Shown here in pieces: positions 25,785-34,476 of a stretch of DNA of 64,000 nt; the stretch's first letter is position 1, and every line of letters starts with the position of its first letter. Under the pieces are notes generated by a model. The model ran no database searches, was not told the origin of the DNA, and saw nothing but the letters and a program-made list of their open reading frames with translations. The stretch covers positions 1,922,001 through 1,986,000 of the forward strand of contig OY282365.1 of the NCBI GenBank assembly GCA_958295685.1, written 5' to 3'. The position numbers were made by a program, and so were the translations under genes. The stretch is from an uncultured Dehalococcoidia bacterium. Its GTDB lineage: Bacteria; Chloroflexota; Dehalococcoidia; Lucifugimonadales; CATQGZ01.

Positions 25785-26019
25785 AAATTTTCGCCGAAGT
25801 GTCGGATTTTCCGCATTTTCGTAGCTGAGAGTGCCGATTTTGGCCGACACTATCCGACATTTACCCGACACTTTTCCGACACTAATACGACACTAATACG
25901 ACACTATCCGACACTTTCCGACAGGTACATCCGGACGCTTGGGAAGTCCTGCGGGCGGTTTGTGGAGAGAGGCGGCTGTGTCATGGGCAAATCGTAGCAC
26001 AGCGGTTCGTGGTCGTCAA
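25785..26019 (-). repeat. Promoter-array element E2
   Basis: Read on the minus strand: promoter at 26019-25991, then eight TGTCG-type heptamers (mostly TGTCGGA) marked on the plus strand by CGACA at 25919, 25909, 25899, 25888, 25877, 25866, 25855 and 25845 (10-11 bp steps). The core CTCAGCTACG is at 25829-25820, the inverted heptamer TCCGACA at 25806-25800, then CTTCGGCGAAAA. It faces korA. No terminal inverted repeats were found. Confidence 0.75.
25991..26019 (-). promoter_or_regulatory. Promoter of element E2
   Basis: On the minus strand TTGACG (26019-26014), 17 bp spacer containing CGAACCGCTGTGC, TACGAT (25996-25991). The spacer shares GAACnCnnGTnC-like positions with E3-E5. Array starts 67 nt after the -10. 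Confidence 0.6.
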
Positions 26020-26141
26020 GGGTTGTCTGAATCAGGATTGAAGGAAGGGGTGATTGACAGGCGAGACTTCGTTATGTTACTCCCTTGACAAGGGCGCACG
26101 TGGACAACACCTCGTTGTCCGCCCAATACAGGAGGTGGCTC

Positions 26142-26342
26142 ATGAAGGCACTGACAGCACATTGGAGATTGGTGGTAGTAGTGATCGTCGCTGGATTCGT
26201 TTCGGGCTACGTGGTCGAGGTAGTGGGAGAGAGGCTGCCGGATGCGGGCTTCTTGGTTCACTATCTGGCTGGGGTTGGCGCCGCGCTCCTCTTCGGACTG
26301 CTGACCGCCTGGGTTACTTCGCTCATCAAGCCAAGGGAATAG
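26142..26342 (+). CDS. Small two-helix membrane protein of unknown function
   Basis: 66 residues with two hydrophobic segments (HWRLVVVVIVAGFVSGYVV and the AGVGAALLFGLLTAWV region) and a basic C-terminus (LIKPRE). The ATG at 26142 is preceded by a strong ribosome site, GGAGGTG at 26131-26137. A TTGACA at about 26053 may be part of its promoter. I recognise no family. The rest of 26343-26554 shows no gene. Confidence 0.6.
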   Translation: MKALTAHWRLVVVVIVAGFVSGYVVEVVGERLPDAGFLVHYLAGVGAALLFGLLTAWVTSLIKPRE

Positions 26343-26554
26343 AACCACAAAGAGGACACCACCAATTGTCGGGGCCTTTCCAAGGTCAGGGTGGAATCAG
26401 GACAGCAGCCGCTCGGCCGAATTAGGTGGGGGGATTGGGGATGCGCCGCTGCGTTGACACTCCTATGGGGTGGTGCTATATTCCGCGCGGCTCTCGTCGG
26501 GGGTGAGCGTGTTGGCTACCCCGCCGCGGCATCAAGAGTTTCTGGAGGTTGTGG

Positions 26555-27352
26555 TTGGCGTTGAATATCGTCGTCTGCGCCAAGCAGGTGGTTGACCCCG
26601 AGACCCCGGTTTCGGCGTTCAGGATCGACGCTGATGCCAGGCGCGTCGTCCCCGCGCCAGGAGTCCCGCCCGTGGTGAACGGCTTTGACGAGAACGCGGT
26701 GGAGGCCGCGCTGCGCATCAAGGATGGGACGGACGCCGCGATAGCGGTGGTCTCGGTCGGGAGCGGGTTCGCGATGGACGTGATGAAGAAGCCGCTGTCG
26801 ATGGGGGCCGACCAACTCGTCCTGGTAGACGACGAGGCTGTGGCCGATCTCGACGCGGCGGCCACGGCTTACGTCCTCTCCAGAGCGATCGAGCGACTGG
26901 GAGGATACGACCTGGTGCTCTGCGGCAGGCAGGCGTCCGACTGGGACAACGCCCAGGTTCCATTGGGGATTGCCGAGACCCTTGGGCTGCCATGCGTCAC
27001 GATGGCGCAGAAGGTGGAGGCACACAATGGCGGCCTGGTGGTGGAGCGGGTTCTGGACGAAGGTTACCAGGTGGTTGAGGCCGACATGCCCGCCCTGGTG
27101 ACGGTGAGCAACGAATTGGGAGAGCCGCGCTATCCGAGTCTGCGCGGCATCATGGCGGCCAGCCGGAAGTCTCCGACAGTCTGGACAGCCTCCGACCTGG
27201 ACCTGGACCCGGCGAGGCTCGCGCCTTCGCTGGAGCTGGTCGATCTGTTCATTCCAGTGACCGACAGGCAGTGTGAGATGGTGGAGGGAGAGGACGGACA
27301 GGACACGGGCCGCAGGTTGGCTTTGCGTCTGCGAGAGGAGAAGCTGATTTGA
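26555..27352 (+). CDS. etfB: Electron transfer flavoprotein, beta subunit
   Basis: 265 residues, normal length. It begins LNIVVCAKQVVDPE, the family N-terminus, and contains LCGRQASDWDNAQVP, part of the nucleotide-binding core. With EtfA it accepts electrons from acyl-CoA dehydrogenases. Of three nearby in-frame TTG codons (26549, 26555, 26561) the one at 26555 is 6 nt after GGAGG (26544-26548). It couples to etfA through a TTGA overlap. Confidence 0.93.
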   Translation: MALNIVVCAKQVVDPETPVSAFRIDADARRVVPAPGVPPVVNGFDENAVEAALRIKDGTDAAIAVVSVGSGFAMDVMKKPLSMGADQLVLVDDEAVADLDAAATAYVLSRAIERLGGYDLVLCGRQASDWDNAQVPLGIAETLGLPCVTMAQKVEAHNGGLVVERVLDEGYQVVEADMPALVTVSNELGEPRYPSLRGIMAASRKSPTVWTASDLDLDPARLAPSLELVDLFIPVTDRQCEMVEGEDGQDTGRRLALRLREEKLI

Positions 27353-28338
27353 CGGGCGCGGCGTTGGGAGTCCTGGCAGCGGGTGAGTGGACCGATGGGA
27401 GGCTGTACCCCGGCACGGGGGAGTTGCTGGCCTTGGGCCGCTCTCTGGACTGCGGCGAGGTGTCCGTGGCTCTGCTGGGGGACGCGCCCGAGTCGGTCTG
27501 CCGCGAGGCGGTCTCGCTTGGAGCGGACGCGGTCTATACGGCCTCGCACCCTCTGACGGGGGACGGCGACGCGGACGCCGACGTCTCTGCGATTGCGCAG
27601 ATATGCGGTCAGGCGAAGCCTCGCGTCCTTCTGTTCGGCAAGACGGCGTTCGGCGCGGAGGTGGGCCCCAGGGTGGCGTTCCGTTTGGGGGTGGGCGCGG
27701 CGCAGGACTGCGTCGCGGTGGAGGCGGAGGACGAGTCGGGGCGTGTGGTCGTCACGCGGCCGGTGCACGGCGGCAACGCGATGGCGCGGCTGAGGTTCCC
27801 AGACGCGGACCCGAAGGTCGCTATCGTTCGAGGGAAGGCTTACGAGCCTCTGGCTGCGGACGGCTCTCGCAGGGGCGAGATCAGGCGGGTGGAGCTTGAG
27901 CCCCCTGTGGTCAGGACGAGGCGCGTCGAGACGGTGGAGAGCAGGTCTGCAGGGGTGCGCCTGGAGGACGCGTCGGTGGTGGTCGCGGGCGGGCGGGGCC
28001 TGGGAGGGCCTTCTCCGTTCGAGCAGCTGGAGGAGCTCGCCGGGCTGCTGGGCGGCGCGGTCGGAGCCTCGCGGGCGGTGTGCGACGCGGGCTGGCTGGA
28101 TCACAGCTACCAGATCGGGCTGACGGGCAAGACGATAACGCCGGACCTCTACATAACGGTGGGCATATCGGGCGCCAGTCAGCACATGGCGGGGTGCTCG
28201 GGGGCAAGGCACACGGTGGCGATCAACAAGGACGCAGACTCGAACATATTCAAGGCCGCGAGTTTCGGCGCGGTGGGCGACTGGCAGGATATTCTTCCGT
28301 CCTTCATCGAGACCATCAGGGAGTTGGTCGAGTCCTGA
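27349..28338 (+). CDS. etfA: Electron transfer flavoprotein, alpha subunit
   Basis: 329 residues. The C-terminal FAD domain carries GASRAVCDAGWLDHSYQIG, LTGKTITPDLYITVGISG and AINKDADSNIFKAASFG, all family hallmarks. The start is TTG 27349, overlapping the etfB stop (TTGA). The gene ends convergently with the EF-G-like gene; 28339-28547 contains nothing I can assign. Confidence 0.94.
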   Translation: MTGAALGVLAAGEWTDGRLYPGTGELLALGRSLDCGEVSVALLGDAPESVCREAVSLGADAVYTASHPLTGDGDADADVSAIAQICGQAKPRVLLFGKTAFGAEVGPRVAFRLGVGAAQDCVAVEAEDESGRVVVTRPVHGGNAMARLRFPDADPKVAIVRGKAYEPLAADGSRRGEIRRVELEPPVVRTRRVETVESRSAGVRLEDASVVVAGGRGLGGPSPFEQLEELAGLLGGAVGASRAVCDAGWLDHSYQIGLTGKTITPDLYITVGISGASQHMAGCSGARHTVAINKDADSNIFKAASFGAVGDWQDILPSFIETIRELVES

Positions 28339-28547
28339 GGGGTTCCGAGGAGGGCGGCCCTTCAAGGAAGGCGATCAGTCGTTCAGTGACTGCCTGAAAG
28401 TCCCGCAGCTGGCATTCCCAGACCGCAGCCAATAGTGCGGCTACGGATTTCGGGTGACACAGTGGCAACCACGGTGCGCTAAAACTACAGAAGCGCCGCC
28501 TAATCTTCGGAGCAGCCACACTTGCCAGGGCGTGACTCTTTGCTTCG

Positions 28548-28634
28548 CTATTGGCTTGCGGAGAGGTGGAAGCCTCCGATGCCGCAGAACATATCCGCGA
28601 AAGAGAGGGCCGGCGCGTGGGGCGGTCTGGTCAC
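28548..28634 (-). pseudogene. N-terminal remnant of a C5-cytosine DNA methyltransferase
   Basis: A 28-codon frame starts at GTG 28634, overlapping the stop of the EF-G-like gene (GTGA), and reads LSFADMFCGIGGFHLS before a TAG at 28548. This is the AdoMet-binding motif I of Dcm-type methyltransferases at its usual distance from the start. No continuation is visible in the other minus-strand frames. The match is short, but it combines a specific motif with a coupled start. Confidence 0.45.
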
Positions 28635-30682
28635 GTTTTGGATTCTTCTTTGGATTCGTTGAGGGCCTCGACCACGCGGCCCACGAGGTGGGCGGGGACT
28701 TCCTCGTAGTGGTCGAAGGTCATGGTGAACGAGCCCAGTCCCTGGGTCTGGGAGCGCAGGGTGGTGGCGTAGGTGAGCACTTCGGCCTGGGGCACCTCTC
28801 CTTCCACGATGGTGGAGCCGTCGCCCTGAGGGGTCATCCCCTGTATGCGCGCTCGCTTGCTGTTCAGGTCGCCGGCGATCTCTCCGGTGAATTCGTCCGG
28901 CACCGTGACGCTGAGGCGCATGATTGGCTCGAGCAGCACTGGGCCGGCCTTCTGGAGGCCTCTGCTGAGGGCGTGGGAGCCGGCGATCTCGAATGACATT
29001 CCCGATGAATCGACGGAGTGGAAGCTGCCGTCGACGAGCGTGGCCTTCAGATCGACGACGGGGAATCCGGCCACGACGCCTCCCACCAGCGCCTTCTGGA
29101 CGCCCTTCTCGACGGAGGGGATGTACTCCCTGGGCACGGCTCCCCCGACGACGGAGGAGGCGAATTCGAATTCGGAGCCTCGGGGCAGGGGTTCCAGGGA
29201 GAGGAAGACGTGCCCGTACTGCCCGTGGCCGCCGGTCTGCTTCTTGTGCTTGTACTCGACGGTGGCGGCGGAGGCTATGGACTCCTTGTATGGGACCTTG
29301 GGGAGGGAGAGGTCGACCTCGACTCCGAACTTCCGCTTGATCTTCTCCACGGCCACCTCGACGTGGGTGTCGCCGAGTCCGCCTATGAGCACTTCGAGGG
29401 TGTCGGGTTCTCTGTCGACGCGAAGGCTGGGGTCTTCTTCTGCGATGCGCGCGAGGGAGAGGGTCATCTTGTCCACGTCTGCCTTGGATCTGGGGTAGAC
29501 GGCGCGCTGGTAGACCTTGTCGGGGAAGTCGATTCCGTGGAGCGTCGAGGGCTGCTCGCGTGTCGAGAGGGTGTGGCCGGTGAGTACGGAGGCGAGCTTC
29601 GGGGCGGCTCCGATGTCTCCTGAGACGATTTCGGCGACGGCCTGCTGGGTCTTGCCGGTGACGTGGAAGACCTGTCCGACGCGCTCGGCCTGACCGGATG
29701 CCGCGTTCCACAGTTGGGAGTCGCTCTTTAGCGCGCCGCTGTAGACTCTGAAGTATGAGAGTTTGCCCACGAAGGGGTCGGCGGCGGTTTTGAAGACGAG
29801 GGCGGCCAGGGGTCCGGCTGGGTCGCATTCGAGTTCCTGGGGCTGGCCGTCGGGGCCGCTGGCGGCGGCGGGCTGCGCGTCCGCCGGCGAGGGGAGGTAG
29901 TCGGCGATTGCGTCCATCAGCTCCCCAATGCCGAGTCCCAGAGTAGAGGCGCCTGCCAGGACGGGGACTATGGCGCCGTCGGCGATGCCGGCGCGCAGGC
30001 CCTGCTTCACCTCCTGGGTAGTCAGGGGCTCTCCTTCGAGGTACTTGGTCGCGAGGTCGTCGTCCGTTTCGGCTATCGCTTCCGTGAGGCGCTCTCGCGC
30101 TTCGTCCACTTCGTCCCGGAGCGAGTCTGGGGCCTCGGCGTCCGGGTCGATCAGGTCGATCACGCCGGAGAAGTCGTCCTGGGAGCCGATGGGGAGGCAT
30201 ATGGGGACGCACTGCCTTCCGAACCGTTCGGTCAGCTGCTCCATGACCCTTTGGAAGTCTGCGTTCTCGCGGTCCATCTTGCTGACGAAGAGCATCCTCG
30301 GCAGGCGGCGTTCATCGGCCACCTTCCACATCTGCTGTGCGCCGACCTCGACGCCCGACGGGGCCGAGACGACGACGAGGGCGGCGTCCGCCACGCGGAC
30401 GCCCGACAGCACTTCGCCTCGAAAGTCCGCGTATCCGGGGGTGTCGAGGACGTTTATCTCCCTGTCCTTCCAGGGGCAGCGTATCAGCGACAGCTGTACC
30501 GAGCTGCCTCTGCGTGTCTCCTCGGGTTCGAAGTCCGAGGCGGTCGTGCCGTCCTCGACGGAGCCCAGCCTGGTGGATAGTCCGGCCTTGTGGAGCATGG
30601 CCTCCGCGAGCATGGTCTTGCCAGCCCCGGTGTGGGACAGTAGGGCAACGTTCCTGAGTCTATCCGTGGTCACGCCGGGCAT
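28631..30682 (-). CDS. EF-G-like translational GTPase (EF-G2 type)
   Basis: 683 residues with G domain, domain II, and domains III-V of elongation factor G. The P-loop is SHTGAGKT. G3 reads DTPGYADF where canonical EF-G has DTPGHVDF, so the catalytic-position histidine is tyrosine. G4 reads SKMD where NKMD is normal. The Tyr change is a known trait of the EF-G-like paralogue group. It is therefore probably not the main translocase; its role is unknown. Element E4 lies upstream in the same orientation. Confidence 0.85.
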   Translation of the reverse strand: MPGVTTDRLRNVALLSHTGAGKTMLAEAMLHKAGLSTRLGSVEDGTTASDFEPEETRRGSSVQLSLIRCPWKDREINVLDTPGYADFRGEVLSGVRVADAALVVVSAPSGVEVGAQQMWKVADERRLPRMLFVSKMDRENADFQRVMEQLTERFGRQCVPICLPIGSQDDFSGVIDLIDPDAEAPDSLRDEVDEARERLTEAIAETDDDLATKYLEGEPLTTQEVKQGLRAGIADGAIVPVLAGASTLGLGIGELMDAIADYLPSPADAQPAAASGPDGQPQELECDPAGPLAALVFKTAADPFVGKLSYFRVYSGALKSDSQLWNAASGQAERVGQVFHVTGKTQQAVAEIVSGDIGAAPKLASVLTGHTLSTREQPSTLHGIDFPDKVYQRAVYPRSKADVDKMTLSLARIAEEDPSLRVDREPDTLEVLIGGLGDTHVEVAVEKIKRKFGVEVDLSLPKVPYKESIASAATVEYKHKKQTGGHGQYGHVFLSLEPLPRGSEFEFASSVVGGAVPREYIPSVEKGVQKALVGGVVAGFPVVDLKATLVDGSFHSVDSSGMSFEIAGSHALSRGLQKAGPVLLEPIMRLSVTVPDEFTGEIAGDLNSKRARIQGMTPQGDGSTIVEGEVPQAEVLTYATTLRSQTQGLGSFTMTFDHYEEVPAHLVGRVVEALNESKEESKT

Positions 30683-30826
30683 CTGACCTCCTCCTGTTCG
30701 GGGACCTGCGGGTCATTGTATTCAAACCTCCAGTCGCGCGCAATTGGGATTCGGGTGTGGCAGTGGCCAGTGGCCAGTGACCCAGACCCCTTGCCAGAGG
30801 GGAGAACCCCTCTGGACTCTCCAACG

Positions 30827-31205
30827 GCTCCCTGTCTGCAAGCACTGGGCGGTCGCGGCCTGCGGTTTTGCCGAAAACTGTCCCAAACTGTTCCATTTTG
30901 TCCCATCTCGTAGCTGAGGGTTCGATTTCGTGGAACAAATGTGGGGCAGTTGTGGAACAGATGTGGAACGGAACGGGGACAGTTTCGGGACAATTGTGGG
31001 ACAGTCCCCGGAGCAGGGGCGCCCCTGCCGGTTGGCTGATTGGATGATTCCGTTGAACGTGGCTCGGCACTACCACAAACGTGTGTTCCCATGTGGATAT
31101 GGTAGTACAGGAGTTCGCGGATGTCAAGGGGCAGTGGAGAGTGGGAGAGTGGAGAGTGGGGAGTGGCCCCCAGACCCCCCTCGGATTAGGAGTCTGAACA
31201 GTTAT
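30827..31205 (-). mobile_element. Promoter-array element E4
   Basis: Read on the minus strand: left end ATAACTGTTCAGA (31205-31193), promoter at 31127-31099, then seven heptamers whose plus-strand complements start at 30997, 30986, 30975, 30964, 30953, 30942 and 30931, exactly 11 bp apart. The core TCGAACCCTCAGCTACGAGA is at 30925-30906, and three inverted heptamers are marked at 30899, 30889 and 30879. The leader between promoter and array differs from E3/E5, and no right terminal repeat was found. A GGAGAGTGG-rich stretch (31130-31170) precedes the promoter. It faces the EF-G-like gene. Confidence 0.72.
31099..31127 (-). promoter_or_regulatory. Promoter of element E4
   Basis: TTGACA (31127-31122), 17 bp spacer with GCGAACTCCTGTAC, then TACCAT at the -10 position, where E3 and E5 have TATACT. 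The -35 and spacer are conserved; the -10 looks weakened. Confidence 0.5.
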
Positions 31206-31311
31206 GGCAGGCGGCGAGCCCGGGCGCTGAGTTGCGTCCGCCCTGTGGTGCGGATTAGAGTAGTCATGACTACGCGGCGGTCTCGCCGACACTGAACTAG
31301 GAGTTGACAAC

Positions 31312-31587
31312 ATGAAGGCATACTGGTGCGAGCGCAGGAAGGGAGAGCGGTTGGTGCTGGTTCTCGACGAGACGGACGAGGAGATCGAGATCGGCGGGGT
31401 GCGCGAGACCAAGCGCGGCTACGACGCTTTTGCCAAGACCTTCGGCTATGACCCGGGGCGGGCGCAAAAGGGCATCGGAACGATCGAGGAGGCCAGGTCG
31501 TTCGTCGAGTCGTTCAGGCCTTGGGAGATGTATCAGGGGACACAGGGTCTGAGCGTGGAGCCGGGGGTGCGGCCTGCGGCTGAGTAG
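31312..31587 (+). CDS. Hypothetical protein
   Basis: 91 residues, charged, no signal peptide or membrane segment; begins MKAYWCERRKGERLVLVLDE. The last codons (RPAAE) come from a segment also found at 34581-34600, so its 3' end may have been replaced by the duplication described at 31.6-34.6 kb. ATG follows AGGAGTTG. I recognise no family. Confidence 0.55.
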   Translation: MKAYWCERRKGERLVLVLDETDEEIEIGGVRETKRGYDAFAKTFGYDPGRAQKGIGTIEEARSFVESFRPWEMYQGTQGLSVEPGVRPAAE

Positions 31588-31622
31588 CCGGCAGGCGGAC
31601 CGCATCGTTGTGGTCTGACGCG

Positions 31623-31778
31623 GCGCTGGGCTTCATAGGCGGGACAGGCCCCGAGGGGCGCGGGCTGGCGGTTCGGCTGGCACTCGGGGGCGAGGACGCG
31701 GCGGTAGGTTCGCGGGACGCCGCCAGGGTGGAGCGGGCCGCGGCACAAGTCGAGCATGTGGTTACGGTGAACCCATGA
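31623..31778 (+). pseudogene. npdG 5' fragment fused to another gene's 3' end
   Basis: 31623-31740 matches the first 40 codons of npdG at 34647 (LGFIGGTGPEGRGLAVRLA), but the start codon is GCG where npdG has GTG. It then joins in frame to the last codons of a different gene (VEHVVTV), which also appear at 33190-33218. No ribosome site or start remains. Confidence 0.75.
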
Positions 31779-31843
31779 CATACGAGCGTGGTTCGGGACA
31801 GGATGGAAGAAAAGAATCAGACGGACTTCGGAGGAGTTTCACG

Positions 31844-32998
31844 ATGAGGAGCGTGAAGCCGTTGTTCGCATTGGTGGTGTTGCTGGCGATACTGGCATCG
31901 TCGACTGGGTTTATTTGTACTGAAGATTCCAGGGAAGCGCAGTTGGCACGTGAGACGGCTCAGCAGTATGAAAGGTTCACACCTCAGTGGACACCCGACG
32001 GGGAGTACATAGCTCTGTCACCCTCGGCCATCATCCGCTCGGACGGCTCCGGAGAATGGCTGAGGCACACCGATAGGGTGGGCGGCGCTCCTGATATTTC
32101 CCCGGACGGGTCCCGCATCGTGTACAACGCGCCAAGCGAAGAAGGAACCGCATACAATATAGTGACTTCAGCGTTGGACGGCTCAGATAGGCGGATGCTC
32201 ACAGACTACTCGCGCTCCGTAACCGTCTCTCCAGTGTGGTCTCCGGACGGCGACCACATCGCGTTCAGGAATGTTTGGGGAGGAAGAATCTACACAATGA
32301 GTTCGGATGGGTCCGAATTGAGAGAAGTTACGGGAGAAATACCCCCAGGTAGCAGTCTCAGATCTCACCCTGTGTGGTCGCCTGATGGGGAAAATCTAGC
32401 TTTCTTTGCTGTAGAAGACGTTCCCGCATCTGAAGAAGGTGTGAGGCCCAGCACCAGAGCGGTCCTCTATTCTGTGCGCGCTGACGGCACGGTTCCGAGA
32501 CGACTGTTCGTCGGGGATTCCATCAACAGCACTAGCACTGTATCTTGGAGAACATCTGGCCCAGCATGGTCTCCCGACGGCAAGACATTGGCATTCTCGT
32601 ACTATGTCCACGATCGTGCTGAGCCAAAACGGAGCAGTTCATCGCTGTACACAGTCAGGGACGACGGCTCTGATCTAATCGAAATTGCTCAGTACGCCTT
32701 TGGCATATTGGAGTGGTCTCCTGACGGAACTCGGTTTCTGGGGACTGGGGCGGCTGTCTACGTGTTCAACTCAGATGGATCTGACCTTCGTGAAATCGGC
32801 ATAGACGGCTATTATAATGTATATGCGTCCTGGTCTCCCGACGGCTCCAGAATCGCCTCTCGCATTACCTACGGAAGCTACGATTCCAGAAGGAAACCGG
32901 ATGACATTGTGCTTTACACAATGGCGCCGGACGGCACAGATATTCGTGTCTTGGTGATGGGAGGAGAGGACAATCGCCTGCAAGCAGTGAGCCGATGA
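31844..32998 (+). CDS. TolB-like/PD40 beta-propeller secreted protein, copy A
   Basis: 384 residues. An N-terminal hydrophobic signal (MRSVKPLFALVVLLAILAS) is followed by about seven PD40-type WD-like blades (SPVWSPDGDHIAF, PVWSPDGENLAF, PAWSPDGKTLAF, ASWSPDGSRIA). These fold as TolB-type propellers, probably extracytoplasmic; the partner is unknown. ATG 31844 follows GGAGGAG (31830-31836); earlier in-frame ATGs lack a site. It is a close tandem paralogue of the protein at 33274. Confidence 0.8.
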   Translation: MRSVKPLFALVVLLAILASSTGFICTEDSREAQLARETAQQYERFTPQWTPDGEYIALSPSAIIRSDGSGEWLRHTDRVGGAPDISPDGSRIVYNAPSEEGTAYNIVTSALDGSDRRMLTDYSRSVTVSPVWSPDGDHIAFRNVWGGRIYTMSSDGSELREVTGEIPPGSSLRSHPVWSPDGENLAFFAVEDVPASEEGVRPSTRAVLYSVRADGTVPRRLFVGDSINSTSTVSWRTSGPAWSPDGKTLAFSYYVHDRAEPKRSSSSLYTVRDDGSDLIEIAQYAFGILEWSPDGTRFLGTGAAVYVFNSDGSDLREIGIDGYYNVYASWSPDGSRIASRITYGSYDSRRKPDDIVLYTMAPDGTDIRVLVMGGEDNRLQAVSR

Positions 32999-33008
32999 GT
33001 ATGAAGGT

Positions 33009-33218
33009 GTGTCGCCATACACCTACAAATGGTCTTCACCGAAGTGGAGCAGCGTGGTGTTTTCTCCCAATGACACGTCGCGCTCCGTTTCCATATCCCT
33101 CCCGGACGTGGACGCATCAGACTCGGCCGACCAGAGGGAAGTTCCTATCCTGCTCCATGTAACCGACGCCAACAGGAGCACGGCACAAGTCGAGCATGTG
33201 GTTACGGTGAAGCCATGA
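33009..33218 (+). pseudogene. 3' fragment of an Ig/PKD-like domain protein
   Basis: The frame reads YTYKWSSPKWSSVVFSP and ends LHVTDANRSTAQVEHVVTVKP, resembling the end of a PKD/cadherin-like surface domain. The 5' part is missing: a few bases after the ATGAGTATGAAGG that starts a lipoprotein in copy B, the sequence switches to this fragment. Its last 40 bp also occur at 31740-31778. Confidence 0.5.
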
Positions 33219-33273
33219 CATACGAGCGTGGTTCGGGACAGGATGGAAGAAAAGAATCAGACGGACTTTCACG

Positions 33274-34476
33274 ATGAGGAGCGTGAAGCCGTTGTTCGCA
33301 TTGGGGGTGTTGATGGCGATACAGGCGTCGTCGACTGGGTTTATTTGTGGTTCCGAAGATCTTTTTTACGAAGATCCCAGGGAAGCGCATGAGGCAAGTG
33401 AGATGGCTCGGCATTATGACAGGTTCACACCTCAGTGGACACCCGACGGGGAGTACATAGCTCTGTCACCCTCGGCCATCATCCGCTCGGACGGCTCCGG
33501 AGAATGGATGAGGCACACCGATACGGTGGGCGGCGCTCCTGATATTTCCCCGGACGGGTCCCGCATCGTGTACAACGCGCCAAGCGAAGATGAACCCGCA
33601 TACGATATAGTGACTTCAGCGTTGGACGGCTCAGATAAGCGGATGCTCACAGACTACTCGCGCGCCGTAGGCGTCTCTCCAGTGTGGTCTCCGGACGGCG
33701 CCCACATCGCGTTCGGAATTGCTCTGGGAAGGTCCGTCATCTACACAATGAATTCGGATGGGTCCGAATTGAGAGAAGTTACGGGAGAAATACCCCCAGG
33801 TAGCAGTCTCAGAGCTGACCCTGTGTGGTCGCCTGATGGGGAGAATCTAGCTTTCTTTGCTGTAGAAGACGTTCCCGCATCTGAAGAAGGTGTGAGGCCC
33901 AGCACCAGAGCGGTCCTCTATTCTGTGCGCGCTGACGGCACGGTTCCGAGACGGGTGTTCGTCGGGGAGACCAACAGCAGCACTAGCACTGTATCTTGGA
34001 GAACATCTGGCCCAGCATGGTCTCCCGACGGCAAGACATTGGCATTCTCGTATTATGTCCGCGATCGTGCTGAGCCAAAATTGATCAGTTCATCGCTGTA
34101 CACAATCAGGGACGACGGCTCTGATCTAAGCGAAATTGCTCAGCACCACTATCGCATTGGCCCATTGGAGTGGTCTCCTGACGGAACTCGGATTCTGTTC
34201 TCCATCCCGGGGACTGGTGGGACTGTCCACGTGGTCAACTCAGATGGATCTGACCTTCGTGAAATCGGCATAGGCGGTTATGCGTCCTGGTCTCCCGACG
34301 GCTCCAGAATCGCATCTCGCATTACCTACGGCATCGACGGTAGCCGCGACATTGTGCTTTACACAATGGCGCCGGACGGCACAGATATTCGTGTCCTGGC
34401 GATACTAGGAGAGGACAATCGCCTGCAAGCAGTAAACTTCCTTCATTTGCCAGTCCCGACTGCGGTGATCCAATGA
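33274..34476 (+). CDS. TolB-like/PD40 beta-propeller secreted protein, copy B
   Basis: 400 residues, same architecture as copy A (signal MRSVKPLFALGVLMAIQAS, then SPDG-containing blades). Differences include GSEDLFYEDP after the signal and a longer late blade (ILFSIPGTGGTVHVV). The ribosome site is missing: copy A has ACGGACTTCGGAGGAGTTTC before its ATG, copy B only ACGGACTTTC. It may therefore be poorly translated. The stop overlaps the next short frame (ATGA). Confidence 0.78.
   Translation: MRSVKPLFALGVLMAIQASSTGFICGSEDLFYEDPREAHEASEMARHYDRFTPQWTPDGEYIALSPSAIIRSDGSGEWMRHTDTVGGAPDISPDGSRIVYNAPSEDEPAYDIVTSALDGSDKRMLTDYSRAVGVSPVWSPDGAHIAFGIALGRSVIYTMNSDGSELREVTGEIPPGSSLRADPVWSPDGENLAFFAVEDVPASEEGVRPSTRAVLYSVRADGTVPRRVFVGETNSSTSTVSWRTSGPAWSPDGKTLAFSYYVRDRAEPKLISSSLYTIRDDGSDLSEIAQHHYRIGPLEWSPDGTRILFSIPGTGGTVHVVNSDGSDLREIGIGGYASWSPDGSRIASRITYGIDGSRDIVLYTMAPDGTDIRVLAILGEDNRLQAVNFLHLPVPTAVIQ

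Noticed and set aside
28548..30212. 554-codon minus-strand open frame
   Set aside because: Mostly an out-of-frame shadow of the EF-G-like gene; only its last 28 codons (methyltransferase motif) are meaningful.
31130..31175. GGAGAGTGG repeats as a separate array
   Set aside because: Irregular spacing and low complexity; no inverted partner or core as in the E elements.
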